Shown here piece by piece: positions 33,901 through 46,599 of a stretch of 64,000 nt of DNA; positions within the stretch are counted from its first letter, which is position 1; the number at the start of each line of letters is the position of its first letter. Origin of the DNA: Steinernema hermaphroditum (taxonomy: Eukaryota; Nematoda; Chromadorea; Rhabditida; Steinernematidae). The translations under genes were made by a program, and so were the position numbers. The notes under the pieces were generated by a model. That model worked only from the letters and a program-made list of their open reading frames with translations, was not told the origin of the DNA and searched no databases. The stretch lies in the NCBI GenBank assembly GCA_030435675.1, contig CM059623.1, forward strand, positions 13,982,092 through 14,046,091. Reading direction: 5' to 3'.

Positions 33901-36900
33901 TCGATGCCTCTCCTACGTTTTCCACGCTTCTCCCACGTTTTCCCACGCCTTCCCACGTTTTCCCACGGCTTGCCACGTTTCGAAGGGTCCCGCCACGATC
34001 TTCTATGGCAAGCCACTCTACACTTTCCCCATGGCTAGCTCCCATTTCTGAGTGTTAACTACATTTTCTCATGGCTAACCTCTCTTTCGATGCCTCTCCT
34101 ACGTTTTCCACGCTTCTCCCACGTTTTCCCACGCCTTCCCACGTTTTCCCACGTTTTCCCACGTTTCGAAGGGTCCCGCCACGATCTTCTATGGCAAGCC
34201 ACTCTACACTTTCCCCATGGCTAGCTCCCATTTCTGAGTGTTAACTACATTTTCTCATGGCTAACCTCTCTTTCGATGCCTCTCCTACGTTTTCCACGCT
34301 TCTCCCACGTTTTCCCACGCCTTCCCACGTTTTCCCACGTTTTCCCACGTTTCGAAGGGTCCCGCCACGATCTTCTATGGCAAGCCACTCTACACTTTCC
34401 CCATGGCTAGCTCCCATTTCTGAGTGTTAACTACATTTTCTCATGGCTAACCTCTCTTTCGATGCCTCTCCTACGTTTTCCACGCTTCTCCCACGTTTTC
34501 CCACGCCTTCCCACGTTTTCCCACGGCTTGCCACGTTTCGAAGGGTCCCGCCACGATCTTCTATGGCAAGCCACTCTACACTTTCCCCATGGCTAGCTCC
34601 CATTTCTGAGTGTTAACTACATTTTCTCATGGCTAACCTCTCTTTCGATGCCTCTCCTACGTTTTCCACGCTTCTCCCACGTTTTCCCACGCCTTCCCAC
34701 GTTTTCCCACGTTTTCCCACGTTTCGAAGGGTCCCGCCACGATCTTCTATGGCAAGCCACTCTACACTTTCCCCATGGCTAGCTCCCATTTCTGAGTGTT
34801 AACTACATTTTCTCATGGCTAACCTCTCTTTCGATGCCTCTCCTACGTTTTCCACGCTTCTCCCACGTTTTCCCACGCCTTCCCACGTTTTCCCACGGCT
34901 TGCCACGTTTCGAAGGGTCCCGCCACGATCTTCCATGGCAAGCCACTCTACACTTCCCCATGGCTAGCCCCCATTTCTGAGTGTTAACTACATTTTCTCA
35001 TGGCTAACCTCTCTTTCGATGCCTCTCCTACGTTTTCCACGCTTCTCCCACGTTTTCCCACGCCTTCCCACGTTTTCCCACGTTTCGAAGGGTCCCGCCA
35101 CGATCTTCTATGGCAAGCCACTCTACACTTTCCCCATGGCTAGCTCCCATTTCTGAGTGTTAACTACATTTTCTCATGGCTAACCTCTCTTTCGATGCCT
35201 CTCCTACGTTTTCCACGCTTCTCCCACGTTTTCCCACGCCTTCCCACGTTTTCCCACGGCTTGCCACGTTTCGAAGGGTCCCGCCACGATCTTCTATGGC
35301 AAGCCACTCTACACTTTCCCCATGGCTAGCTCCCATTTCTGAGTGTTAACTACATTTTCTCATGGCTAACCTCTCTTTCGATGCCTCTCCTACGTTTTCC
35401 ACGCTTCTCCCACGTTTTCCCACGCCTTCCCACGTTTTCCCACGTTTTCCCACGTTTCGAAGGGTCCCGCCACGATCTTCTATGGCAAGCCACTCTACAC
35501 TTTCCCCATGGCTAGCTCCCATTTCTGAGTGTTAACTACATTTTCTCATGGCTAACCTCTCTTTCGATGCCTCTCCTACGTTTTCCACGCTTCTCCCACG
35601 TTTTCCCACGCCTTCCCACGTTTTCCCACGGCTTGCCACGTTTCGAAGGGTCCCGCCACGATCTTCTATGGCAAGCCACTCTACACTTTCCCCATGGCTA
35701 GCTCCCATTTCTGAGTGTTAACTACATTTTCTCATGGCTAACCTCTCTTTCGATGCCTCTCCTACGTTTTCCACGCTTCTCCCACGTTTTCCCACGCCTT
35801 CCCACGTTTTCCCACGTTTTCCCACGTTTCGAAGGGTCCCGCCACGATCTGCCATGGCAAGCCACTCTACACTTTCCCCATGGCTAGCTCCCATTTCTGA
35901 GTGTTAACTACATTTTCTCATGGCTAACCTCTCTTTCGATGCCTCTCCTACGTTTTCCACGCTTCTCCCACGTTTTCCCACGCCTTCCCACGTTTTCCCA
36001 CGGCTTGCCACGTTTCGAAGGGTCCCGCCACGATCTTCTATGGCAAGCCACTCTACACTTCCCCATGGCTAGCCCCCATTTCTGAGTGTTAACTACATTT
36101 TCTCATGGCTAACCTCTCTTTCGATGCCTCTCCTACGTTTTCCACGCTTCTCCCACGTTTTCCCACGCCTTCCCACGTTTTCCCACGGCTTGCCACGTTT
36201 CGAAGGGTCCCGCCACGATCTTCTATGGCAAGCCACTCTACACTTTCCCCATGGCTAGCTCCCATTTCTGAGTGTTAACTACATTTTCTCATGGCTAACC
36301 TCTCTTTCGATGCCTCTCCTACGTTTTCCACGCTTCTCCCACGTTTTCCCACGCCTTCCCACGTTTTCCCACGTTTTCCCACGTTTCGAAGGGTCCCGCC
36401 ACGATCTTCTATGGCAAGCCACTCTACACTTTCCCCATGGCTAGCTCCCATTTCTGAGTGTTAACTACATTTTCTCATGGCTAACCTCTCTTTCGATGCC
36501 TCTCCTACGTTTTCCACGCTTCTCCCACGTTTTCCCACGCCTTCCCACGTTTTCCCACGGCTTGCCACGTTTCGAAGGGTCCCGCCACGATCTTCTATGG
36601 CAAGCCACTCTACACTTTCCCCATGGCTAGCTCCCATTTCTGAGTGTTAACTACATTTTCTCATGGCTAACCTCTCTTTCGATGCCTCTCCTACGTTTTC
36701 CACGCTTCTCCCACGTTTTCCCACGCCTTCCCACGTTTTCCCACGTTTTCCCACGTTTCGAAGGGTCCCGCCACGATCTTCTATGGCAAGCCACTCTACA
36801 CTTTCCCCATGGCTAGCTCCCATTTCTGAGTGTTAACTACATTTTCTCATGGCTAACCTCTCTTTCGATGCCTCTCCTACGTTTTCCACGCTTCTCCCAC

Positions 36901-38295
36901 GTTTTCCCACGCCTTCCCACGTTTTCCCACGGCTTGCCACGTTTCGAAGGGTCCCGCCACGATCTTCTATGGCAAGCCACTCTACACTTTCCCCATGGCT
37001 AGCTCCCATTTCTGAGTGTTAACTACATTTTCTCATGGCTAACCTCTCTTTCGATGCCTCTCCTACGTTTTCCACGCTTCTCCCACGTTTTCCCACGCCT
37101 TCCCACGTTTTCCCACGGCTTGCCACGTTTCGAAGGGTCCCGCCACGATCTTCCATGGCAAGCCACTCTACACTTCCCCATGGCTAGCCCCCGTTTCTGA
37201 ATGTCAGCCACATTTTCTCATGGCTAACCTCTCTTTCGATGCCTCTTCCACGTTTTCCACGCTTCTCCCACGTTTTCCCACGCCTTCCCACGTTTTCCCA
37301 CGGCTTGCCACGTTTGAAGATTACTGCCACGATCTGCCATGACAAGCCACTCTACACTTTCCCCATGGCTAGCCCCCATTTCTGAATGTCAGCCACATTT
37401 TCTGATGGCTAACCTCTGTTTCCATGCCTGTTCCACGTTTTCCACGCTTCTCCCACGTTTTCCCACGCCTTCCCACGTTTTCCCACGGCTTGCCACGTTT
37501 CGAAGGGTCCCGCCACGATCTTCCATGGCAAGCCACTCTACACTTCCCCATGGCTAGCCCCCGTTTCTGAATGTCAGCCACATTTTCTCATGGCTAACCT
37601 CTCTTTCGATGCCTCTTCCACGTTTTCCACGCTTCTCCCACGTTTTCCCACGCCTTCCCACGTTTTCCCACGGCTTGCCACGTTTGAAGATTACTGCCAC
37701 GATCTGCCATGGCAAGCCACTCTACACTTTCCCCATGGCTAGCCCCCATTTCTGAATGTCAGCCACATTTTCTGATGGCTAACCTCTGTTTCCATGCCTG
37801 TTCCACGTTTTCCACGCTTCTCCCACGTTTTCCCACGCCTTCCCACGTTTTCCCACGGCTTGCCACGTTTCGAAGGGTCCCGCCACGATCTTCCATGGCA
37901 AGCCACTCTACACTTCCCCATGGCTAGCCCCCGTTTCTGAATGTCAGCCACATTTTCTCATGGCTAACCTCTCTTTCGATGCCTCTTCCACGTTTTCCAC
38001 GCTTCTCCCACGTTTTCCCACGCGTTCCCACGTTTTCCCACGGCTTGCCACGTTTGAAGATTACTGCCACGATCTGCCATGGCAAGCCACTCTACACTTT
38101 CCCCATGGCTAGCCCCCGTTTCTGAGTGTCAGCCACATTTTCTCGTGGCTATCCTCTCTTTCGATGCCTCTTCCACGTTTTCCACGCTTCTCCCACGAAA
38201 TCTGCCACGATCACTGCCACAGCCACGTTTTAGACCCCAACTGCCACAGCCACAGCCACAGTCACAGCCACGTTTTAGACCTATCCGAAATAACC

Positions 38296-39508
38296 ATGCT
38301 CTAGTTGGTCATTTTAGAATGTCTCACCTATTGGAAAGCGCTCAGGGCAACATTGTTCCTTGTCGATTTGTTTTCGGAGAAAGCAAAATAAAATATGACA
38401 ACAGTAAATCGTTGATATGCTTGATGCATACAGGTCAAAGTTGGAAGGGAATGTGTTGTACGTGAACTTGGACACCGATGTTGTATGAATCGGGGGCAGA
38501 ATCTAAAAAAGGGTTGTCCGATGAGCTGGGAAGAATGTTTTATATCCGCCCACAAGACAACGGTTCCCGGTTAGTACAAATCAGCCACAACCACACCAAC
38601 AACGATCTTAACGTCGCACGGATGGTACTCGATCATCCGGGGTACAGCGGCCTCGTGGTGGAGCTTACCGCATGTTGATAGAATCATATGAATGCTTCCA
38701 TTCTCTTCATCGTCGCGGTGTCGTCGCGCCATCTTTTCTAGGTCTTTCATGTGCTTTGGTCACCATTGGCCTTGACTCTGTCAGTCCCTTCAACCATTGG
38801 TCGTTCACTCACTTTTTCTTCATCATCATTTGCAGAAGAGGACTTTTTTCTTTATCCATTTATTTCCGGAAAAACCAAGAGGATGACAGTGAAATGTGCA
38901 CTTTTTTGGAGCATGGTTGCCATACATTGCCCTCAAAAAGAGCTCGAGCTGCTGATCCTATGGTAAATGTTACGAGAAAAGTTTTTTGTGTCTTTCAGTG
39001 TTCTAACCCAACAAATTTTGGTCTGAACATAACATAGGTGTACTAGAGACATCTAAACGTGCTTGATAAGTGGCACACGTATACGATTTTGAATGTGCAT
39101 AAAAATAAACGATTCCATAAAGAGACCTGTTGGAACTACTACAGTCGCGCGAACAAAGGAGATAAACTACACCGGTCGTTTCGCGACAATCGGATCTATT
39201 GATCAGAGTGATACGTCATTCGTGTGATCATCTTCTTACTTCCTATCCTGCTCCCTTTCTGCATGTTCTTTTCGTATTTTCGGCGACGCGAAACGCTCAC
39301 TTTTTTTTGTAGATTTATATTCGTGTTTATCTCACCTTTAAAATAGCGCGGAACAGAACTTTAGGACCACCCTGGACGTGGGACTTTCAGCGTGACTTCG
39401 GCTTCGGACGTTAGTGGGGTGATTGTCGTCTTGACAGAGAACTTCAATCGATTTCATAACTTGGATGTACATGTAGTTTTGTAACTTGTGAAGCTGTTCC
39501 AGAAATCG
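38296..39508. other. Region between the giant element and the LBP/BPI gene
   Basis: No gene was supported. Open stretches at 38478-38678 and 38672-39037 (+) lack recognisable domains and splice signals. The last few hundred bases should contain the promoter of the lipid-binding protein gene. Confidence 0.35.
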
Positions 39509-42500
39509 ATGATAAAGCGGACTATTCTCTATCTGGCTGTCCTCCTTGGACAGCTTGTATTGAGCATTGAAGTTTCCCGTTCTTTAGCGCATGATGAGAT
39601 ATCTCCTGAGATTACAGTAAGATCAAGTTGTATATCAATCTGTTGCTTATATATCTCGCGCTTAGAACAACAGTCATCCTACTAACCCAGGAATGTTCGT
39701 GCGTCTGATGCCCACTGGACTCGCCTACTTGAGGGAGGCCGGTGCAAAGGTGGTGAATGAAGAAGTCCCTAAACTCACACTGCCCACAATCATGGAAATT
39801 GTCGAAGTTGGAGAAGTAGGATAGTCCTTATTTGACAAGTTCTTATTCACTTTCAGCTCTCCATTTCTAGAGCGACAGTGACCAAATACTGGGCTCCAGA
39901 AGAATATGACCTTGACCTAGTTCGGCCGAACACGTTCACGTGGTCGATGTCTAAGATGCATGTGAGGTATGTGCCCACGGATCTCCTGCAAAAATAAGCG
40001 AATTAAGGGCTATGGGAGACTTCGTGGCTCGCCTGCAGGGAGCCTTTCCTTTACCGTCCGTTCCGATCCAGGGACAATTTGAAGCTCTCCTAAGCAATAT
40101 TGGCATTACGACATCGGTCAGAATGACGAGGTTTCCAAAAACGGCTAATGCGGGGAATAATCTGTAGGAGTTCAGGAATCGACTAGGAGCACCACAAGTA
40201 GAATCAGTGCATTGCAAGTCGGAGATTGGTTTCGTTGACCTTGAAATCGGGAAGACTGGTCTTATCACCGATCTTCTCATCAACACTTTTAAAGGTTGGA
40301 TCGTTAAATAATAAGGAAACAATGTGCTGTAAGAAGTCTTCTAAGCAAATGAGTGCGTGCTTGAGTCATTTAGTTATGGTTATCGGTTGATGTCGCTCGG
40401 TCAGAACGCACCTTACGAGTCAGGGAAAAGCGGCTGACTTAAGCAGTGTAGTCGCACAACGTAGAACTTTTACAGAATTTTTTGAAATTTTGGTACTTCC
40501 ACTCGGCACTGAACCTTCAACCTCTGATTCGACTGTTAGTCTGAAATACTACTATTTAACCACATGTTCATTGCATAGGATACTTCATACAAACAATGCG
40601 TAGCGAGTAAACGTAGTATACTGTAGCGTCTCTTTTCGAAATTGAACTTTCTCGACGTTTTAGAACACTTTTGCACTAAATTTTCGTCGAAATAATAAGA
40701 ATCCATTGTTCTAGGATCATCATTATTTTGATGAGTCCAAGGCTGTAGACCGACTGACATGGTCATGCGTATCTCCGGAGGTGATTGTGTTCTTCATTGA
40801 GGTACACTTAATTGGCTGCCATTGATTTAAGAAATCTAGAAACCGGGGGACTGTTCAAGATATTTTTTTTGAGGCAACTTGGAAGTTTCAATACAGATTA
40901 AATTCAACGCAATGGTCGAAATCAATTTGATATTTTAGCCTTTCTGATCACCCATTTCAAGCCACGGGTCGAACAACGGATGTGCATCATGATCCAAGAC
41001 ATAATTAATCAAGATACCAATCGTATCTTGTCGACAATGCCTCTTAAAGTCAGTCGTTTGTTGGTCATGATTCTTCGGCCAAATGAGAGTCTTACAGATT
41101 CGAATTAGTGACAACGAACTGGACATAATCGGAGAGAAGTTTCACGTCACGCGGCGAAAATCCACTTCTCAAGGCGGACAACAAGAACGAGATAACACTT
41201 TGATCAACTTCGTCAACGGTTTAAGGGATAAGGATCTTGTGCTAGACTACGGTCTTCTCGGCGATCCCCTCATCAGCAAGAGAGCCATTGCGATAAAGGC
41301 GAAAGGAGAGATATCTTGGTGAGTTATGAGCCCCCTGAAATCTCTCTGGTTGACTATGATGAAATTTTCAGGAGAGGAACAGGCGGTACTCCATTCAGTC
41401 CTCCCAGTTTTTTGATTTCCACTCCACACGGTACGTCTCGGTCTGAAATCTTTCTAAAAAACGTATTTCAGGAACTCACATGATTGAGTTTTACGGAACC
41501 GACTATATCTTCAACTCTCTTCTCTATCATGCATACAAACAACGCTACATGGACTTGACGATAAGCCCAGAATCGAGCACACACTTAAAGAACGTGCTAC
41601 AGACGACTTGTGCTACTGGTTTCTGCATCGGGGAGACACTTGGTGCCCTCGGAGAGCAGTACCCAAATCGAGAAGTCGAAGTCCACTTCACTACCACAAA
41701 GGTTCCATACATGATATTCAGCGAAAACTCGACCAGAATCCATCTTCATGGTGAAGCGGATCTGTACTTAAGACCTCAAATAAGATCTCGAAGCAAGCAG
41801 CAGGTGTGGCCGCCTTACCCATGATGTCATCTTCGATCTTCAGGTCCTAAAAACCAATTTGACGATGACATCTGACGTGAGATTATGGGTGAATGGAACG
41901 CGCGTAGTTGGAAATTCTACTTTGGAAAAGCTCGAATTCAAGTTGATCGAGACGACAATCGAAGACGTCGACCAGTCGGCAGTCGGGGATCTCGGCTTCC
42001 TTGGCACCGAGTTCTTGGAAAATCTTTTCACCGAAGCTCTACAAGTTGGAATTGTGATGCCGAGTATCAAAGGAGTGGTCCTGAAGAACCCAAAGTAGGT
42101 GTCGTCGAGTAAATCAGTGAGATTTTTTGGCATTTTATCACTAAAAAAAGTTTTTTATATAGTAGTAAGCAGTAATCGGAACAAGTCCGCCGACAATAGG
42201 CAAAATTTGACAACAACTGACAACAACGTTTGTCTTACCGTTTGTATTTTTGAATACTTTTCAAAGCAATTTTAGGTAGAATAAAAGCACCCTGATTGCT
42301 GTTTGATTTCACTTTTCAATGCTACTCTTGAATACCATAACTGTGCATGAAATTTGTCCAAAAGACGAAAGTTTGCTTTTTCTCTGTTCGTCTGAGCTTC
42401 CTCGCACCGCTCCCTCTGGACGGTCCGTGCGAAAGGGATATATATGGCCGTTCTGATTTGTCAGTTGTTGTCATTTGTCGGCGGACTCGTTCCGATCTCT

Positions 42501-43079
42501 GGCAGTAAGGTTCTTTAATCCAATCTGATGGTGACTTCAGATTGGCTCCTCACGAACAGTCGCAATTGAGCTTCTTTCACAATGTAAATTGGGTCGGTAT
42601 TGGCATAGGGAATGTGGCCAGATTAAAAATACCCATGGCTTACTCCGATGAACAAACAGTATAATTGCTACAGTATAATGATAGGAATTTCGGTCACAAG
42701 TTTTCATAGGTTCGATTCCCGTGGGGGAAAGGGGGGCAAGGGATGGAGCGACGCACAGATGAATCATGAACGGAGCATGGGTGAGGGTGAGGCCTGGACC
42801 GGGGATGGGACAACTTTGAATATACCGTCTGTGAATGAAACGGCATCCGCTATGAACCAACCCAGTAAAGAAACTTCGTATAGGATATATAGGGGAAATC
42901 ATCATATTCATTGGCGGAATTCCTAAAATCTATGTCACTTTTATCTTCAGATGTTCTATTTCAGGTTGTCAATCCATGATCGGCACATGATAGTGCGCTC
43001 CTATTTCACACTCAATGAGAAGTATGCTGGAAGAATAATCCACGGCGCCGTCAAACAGACCTTGAGTTCTGGTGGCTAA
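39509..43079 (+). CDS. Secreted lipid-binding protein of the LBP/BPI/CETP family
   Basis: Eleven exons, 39509-39616, 39666-39815, 39857-39966, 40008-40116, 40168-40294, 40939-41048, 41098-41318, 41372-41430, 41472-41803, 41844-42094 and 42965-43079, join into 563 residues ending in TAA, the usual family size. Residues 1-20 form a signal peptide (MIKRTILYLAVLLG). The mature N-terminus has NPGMFVRLMPTGLAYLREAG, the family hallmark. The conserved disulphide pair is present: Cys in VESVHC (about 175) and Cys in EQRMC (about 218), 42 residues apart. LDYGLLGDP followed by KAKGEISW ends the first barrel, and the second barrel follows to the C-terminus. Family members bind lipids such as phospholipid, cholesterol ester or bacterial lipopolysaccharide. 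Which ligand applies here is unknown. The fourth exon uses a weak AAG acceptor, and the tenth intron (870 bp) is the longest. Several NxT/S sites suggest glycosylation. Confidence 0.88.
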
Positions 43080-44055
43080 GCACATTGTCCAGATGATGTA
43101 GAGCTTGATCTAACAGTAAATCATTGAAATAAATATATTGAGAGTTAAAATCAGGTGTCTGGCCTCGAAAAAAACGCCCAATACCACATAAATGACTTGT
43201 CTGAAGACTGGAATCACAAGGGACATGAGTGGATAGAGGACAAATCCCTAAACTTAAACTTCTCTCAATCCCTTTAGCTTTAGACAACTTGAAGTACAGG
43301 CGCAAGTTCTTAAAGTTCTCAATATTTTGCATTCGCTTGTGGTCAATGCCTCCGTAAATCCCGTTTTGAACATGAATACGATTCAAATTTTAGACTCTAT
43401 ACACGTCAATCTACATTTAGCTCCTTTAAGAAAGCAGTGTTTGAAATATCGTTATTGGTCACACATTTCTGTGATTTGGCACCTCCGGACCCTTGTTGCA
43501 ATTGCTGAATTTTTGGCTATAAAAGTAGCTCATCAATGTTCACTGGCATCGGTGCGGTGAAGACTTGATTCCGATAGAGGGGCGGATGGTGCAGTGGGGA
43601 AGGTGGAGTCTCTGATGAGGTGACAAGAAACCGAAATTGGTTCCAATGAACCCACAAAACTTTGCAACAAAACGAGTGAAGATCATCTCCTGCTACGTAA
43701 TGTTTTTCAGCCGCCAAGTAGACGGTGACCTAAATAGAGGAAACGTGTTCGACGTCTCACTTTGCACGGCCGCAGCCAGTTGCAACATTTTATGTAACGA
43801 TCGCGATGAGCGGATGAACGATGATGCACCCGCAATTTGCAGCCGTTCGTTGACCTAAGTCAAAAAACGTGAACGATTTTAGGTGAAACATTTCTCCCTA
43901 AATCACTCTGATAAATGAGGCGTCGGTTATTTTTTTTTGCCGAAACTTTTTTGGAAATATATTTGGTTGCAAAAGTGTCGATTGTTCGACTTTGTTTCAT
44001 GAATCACAGGCATCAAGGCACCGGATAGTAGATCAACAGAGAACGTCTCTTTCAG
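43080..44055. other. Region without a supported gene
   Basis: No gene was recognised. A segment near 43760 (TTTGCACGGCCGCAGCC) resembles one near 3270 (TTTGCACGCCCGCAACC), hinting at a dispersed repeat. Confidence 0.3.
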
Positions 44056-44165
44056 ACGGCTTCGGCCTTGATGTTGAACTGGTCGGAGGCGGCGTGCTTG
44101 TGGGAAGCGGCGAAGCTTCGAAAACAGTGAAAATACCTGAAAAAAATATACTTGAAGGACATCTG
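44056..44165 (+). other. Possible isolated exon of an unidentified gene
   Basis: A 110-nt open segment sits between a good acceptor (CTCTTTCAG) and a good donor (CTGGTAAGT). It encodes DGFGLDVELVGGGVLVGSGE and then a Lys/Glu-rich tail ending LEGHL. Neighbouring exons were not found, so it may be part of a broken gene. The family is not recognised. Confidence 0.35.
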
Positions 44166-45660
44166 GTAAGTCTTTAGAAAGCATGAACACTGCGCAGCCA
44201 AAACAAAACCTTGAGTTTACGTATATACTGGGTGAATTGAGAATGATCGGTGAGATCTGGATGTGCCTCAGTGAGAGTGGATAACGTGCCTCTTTTTAGT
44301 ATGCCTGCCCATGGGGAGCTAATATTTTGCAGGAATAATACACTCAGGTTGTGTACTTCTGTGCCAAATGTCAGATGAATCGGCTGGGCACCTTTAAATG
44401 TTCCCTTGTAAATAATTCCGCCAAAATTGTCATTTCGTTATCTGATGTTAAAGTTGAAAGGAATCCCGGCTATAATCGCATTGTTTAGCTCAGCATGTAC
44501 CGTCTAATCGTGGGCGTTTAATCCAAGAAATTTGTAGTGCTTCGTTCCAGGTAAACACGAACGGCACTTGCTGGAAGCTAGCGCACATGGGTCTTGCTCG
44601 AAATTTCGCCGAGTCTCGGTCTCGAAGAATATTTTAGTTTATTTTAAACATGCAAAGAAATCAAATGTTTCTAGTCGGTTTCAGTGGCTATGCGGATATC
44701 TTCGGCGATACAAGTGGTAGAGACTGAGAAATGTGCACAACCTCGTCGATGTCCACTCAAAATGTCCGAGATTCGGTCTCGGTCTTGAGTCTGAGTCTCG
44801 GTGCAGAATATCGAAATCCATCACTAACCACACCTTCGTCTTCGTCTCAGAAGAGTGTTCGACTCTACGTGAATAAACAGACACCTTGTTTTTTTTCATC
44901 ACACGCCACTTGGTGCATCAATCTCCGTCACGCCTTCGCCGTCACCATCATTAAAGATTGGTGTCGCGGAGACGACGAGTTTATCCAAACGACGTGTCAG
45001 GCGACCCACAGAGATCGGGAGAACAACAGAATGATACATTCTTGCTCAAAAAGTAAAAGCCGCACATTGACCGAAACAGAAAGCGACTAACTTGGAAAAG
45101 TAGCAACGTTTCAGGGCAGCCACGACGGATCGGAACGGGTCCGATCATTGCGCCATCAGCAATGGCCAAGAGTGGTAGAGTGCCGGGTGCTCCGAGCCGG
45201 CTTATACTGTTGCACTTAAATGTGATTTGGACTATCCCTGCTTGGTCTGGGATTCCAAAATCCTTAAACTTGAATTAGCACTGGCTTAGAAAGAACATGG
45301 TGCGTTTCCATGTGAAATTATCCCGCAAAATCGTAAATTTAATGACGAAGATCTTTCTCTCTTTGGTTTCCCCCCACAAGTGTCCCTATTTACATTTCCA
45401 CCACTGTAGGAGCAATCAATGCCTCACAATTAAAATGTCTTACCTGTAAAACTATACAAAACCATTGGAAATCTACCGTATGCCGAGCGATGAATCACTA
45501 AAACTCGAAATCGTTCCGCTAGGAAACGCCCTAGTGACGAGAGCGATGGAAGCTTGTCTTTCCTCTCAGCAACTAATGATCTTCTGTGCAGGAGGTGTCC
45601 GAAAAAAGAGAAAATGCTGGAGAACAAAGAAATTGGGTAAGCCGCCAGAAGAGTGCAGAA
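44166..45660. other. Region without a supported gene
   Basis: Open stretches in several frames lack domains and splice support. The last 100 bp (from about 45590) are similar to 57120-57190 upstream of the third coiled-coil gene, marking the duplicated promoter block. Confidence 0.35.
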
Positions 45661-45720
45661 CGTCAAAAGTTGCTATATAAGCGGACACCGTTTGTCGGAA
45701 ACATCATCATCGTGTTCACC
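45660..45720 (+). promoter_or_regulatory. TATA promoter of coiled-coil gene A
   Basis: CAAAAGTTGCTATATAAGCG is followed by GTTTGTCGGAAACATC and GTGTTCACC before the ATG. TATATAA lies at 45674-45680, 41 bp before the start codon. The same block precedes the genes at 50353 and 57243. Confidence 0.75.
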
Positions 45721-46489
45721 ATGAAGACAGCTTTCTGCCTACTCCTTCTCATCGGCTGCGCTTACACCTGTGCGCCATTAAATAAGATAGACGACGAACC
45801 AAGTAAGCTTTTCAGTTTTTTGATTTTCCTTGAATTTCTGATGCTTCAGCTGGTATCAAAAACAAGCGGACCGAAACCACGACCACGGCCAAGAAGTAAA
45901 GAACGCCGGAGCTGAAGTTGCCAAGTGGAGTGGAGAAGTGGTGCAGGGAGCAGTTCAGTACATCGAAGATCACAACGATTTGGCCTACGTGGGATTGAAA
46001 GAAAAAGCTTTAAAGGCCAAGATGCAATCCGAAGATGCCGCAAAGGCCGTAGAGAAAGCGAAGAAGGCGAAAGACGAGGCAAATGTAAAACTAACTACGT
46101 TAGAGGAGTTCCAGATAAATGCTTCTATACTTCACGATGCGCCACATGAACAAAAGCTGGCAATTCAGCACGCAGTTGATGAGGCCCGGAAAAAACTTGC
46201 TGCAGCTGAAACAGCGCTGACCAAAGCCGAAGAGGAAGCTGAGCAAAAGAAGATAGCGTTCGACAACATGAAGAATCTTATAAAGGGCGACACCGAATTG
46301 AGCGTCTTCGACAAAGCAGAAGCGCTACACAAGAGCATCGAGGCCTACGGTAATAAGACCAAACGGCTGGCAAAGGCACAAAAGGCCAAGGAGAAGGCAG
46401 AAATGAAGCTTCACGCACTACAAGAAAAACTGAAAGTTCTGCATGAAGAGAAGCAGCTATTAATTCCCACACTTACAAACTTAGTTTGA
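45721..46489 (+). pseudogene. Secreted coiled-coil protein A, frameshifted
   Basis: Exon 1 (45721-45802) encodes a signal peptide, MKTAFCLLLLIGCAYTC, and ends in the same phase and at the same length (82 nt) as its paralogues. Exon 2 starts after GATGCTTCAG at 45850. In that phase it reads a short Thr-rich stretch and stops at TAA 45897-45899. The long coiled-coil part (for example KNAGAEVAKWSGEVVQG, then Ala/Glu/Lys heptads) continues in another frame to TGA at 46487-46489. One base too many, or two too few, separates the halves. The Thr-rich linker of the paralogues is mostly missing. It is either a pseudogene or a sequence error, as the coil itself has no stops. Confidence 0.7.
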
Positions 46490-46599
46490 CCGATAAGTTG
46501 TTGCGGTGGTGGGTTATACATTGTGCAATATTTACGAAAGTAAAAAAAATTAAAACCTGCTTAAATAGAAAATATTATTAATCTTATCGCTTCAATCAA

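Larger units (their letters stand above)
25845..38195 (-). repeat. Right satellite arm, about 66 units of 186 bp
   Basis: Successive ATGGCTAGCTCC landmarks lie 186 bp apart (for example 31064, 31250, 31436, 31622). Each unit contains CTTCTCCCACGTTTTCCC, ACGTTTCGAAGGGTCCCG and TATGGCAAGCCACTC. Type A units have GGCTTGCC before ACGTTTCG, while type B units replace it with another ACGTTTTCCC block. The two types often alternate between 31.5 and 36.9 kb. Near the outer end, 37.2-38.1 kb, a 370-bp dimer repeats. Monomers at both edges of the arm are more diverged than those in the middle. Confidence 0.95.
23710..38286. mobile_element. Giant foldback-type element built of a 186-bp satellite
   Basis: The unit is flanked by a 9-bp direct repeat, GAAATAACC, at 23701-23709 and 38287-38295. 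Its two ends are inverted repeats matching at 17 of the terminal 20 bases, with GGTCTAAAACGTGGC shared, and the inversion continues through the GGCTGT-rich edge and into the satellite. The arms are inverted copies of the same satellite, short on the left and about 12.3 kb on the right. In the centre a palindrome carries one reading frame twice. A 9-bp target duplication with long, tandemly repeated inverted termini fits foldback or Mutator-like elements. No transposase was recognised. Confidence 0.65.

Noticed and set aside
25845..38195. CENP-B box in the satellite (TTTCGAAGGGTCCCG region)
   Set aside because: The TTCG core is present, but the required A and CGGG spacing is not met on either strand.
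23860..38465. Many 60-130 residue open frames rich in Arg/Gly/Lys or Pro/Phe/His in the satellite
   Set aside because: They recur once per repeat unit in fixed register on both strands because the 186-bp unit lacks stops in some frames. They show no start context, domain or codon signal.
42640..42725. tRNA gene suggested by GGTTCGATTCCC
   Set aside because: No matching acceptor stem, A-box or anticodon arm lies upstream.
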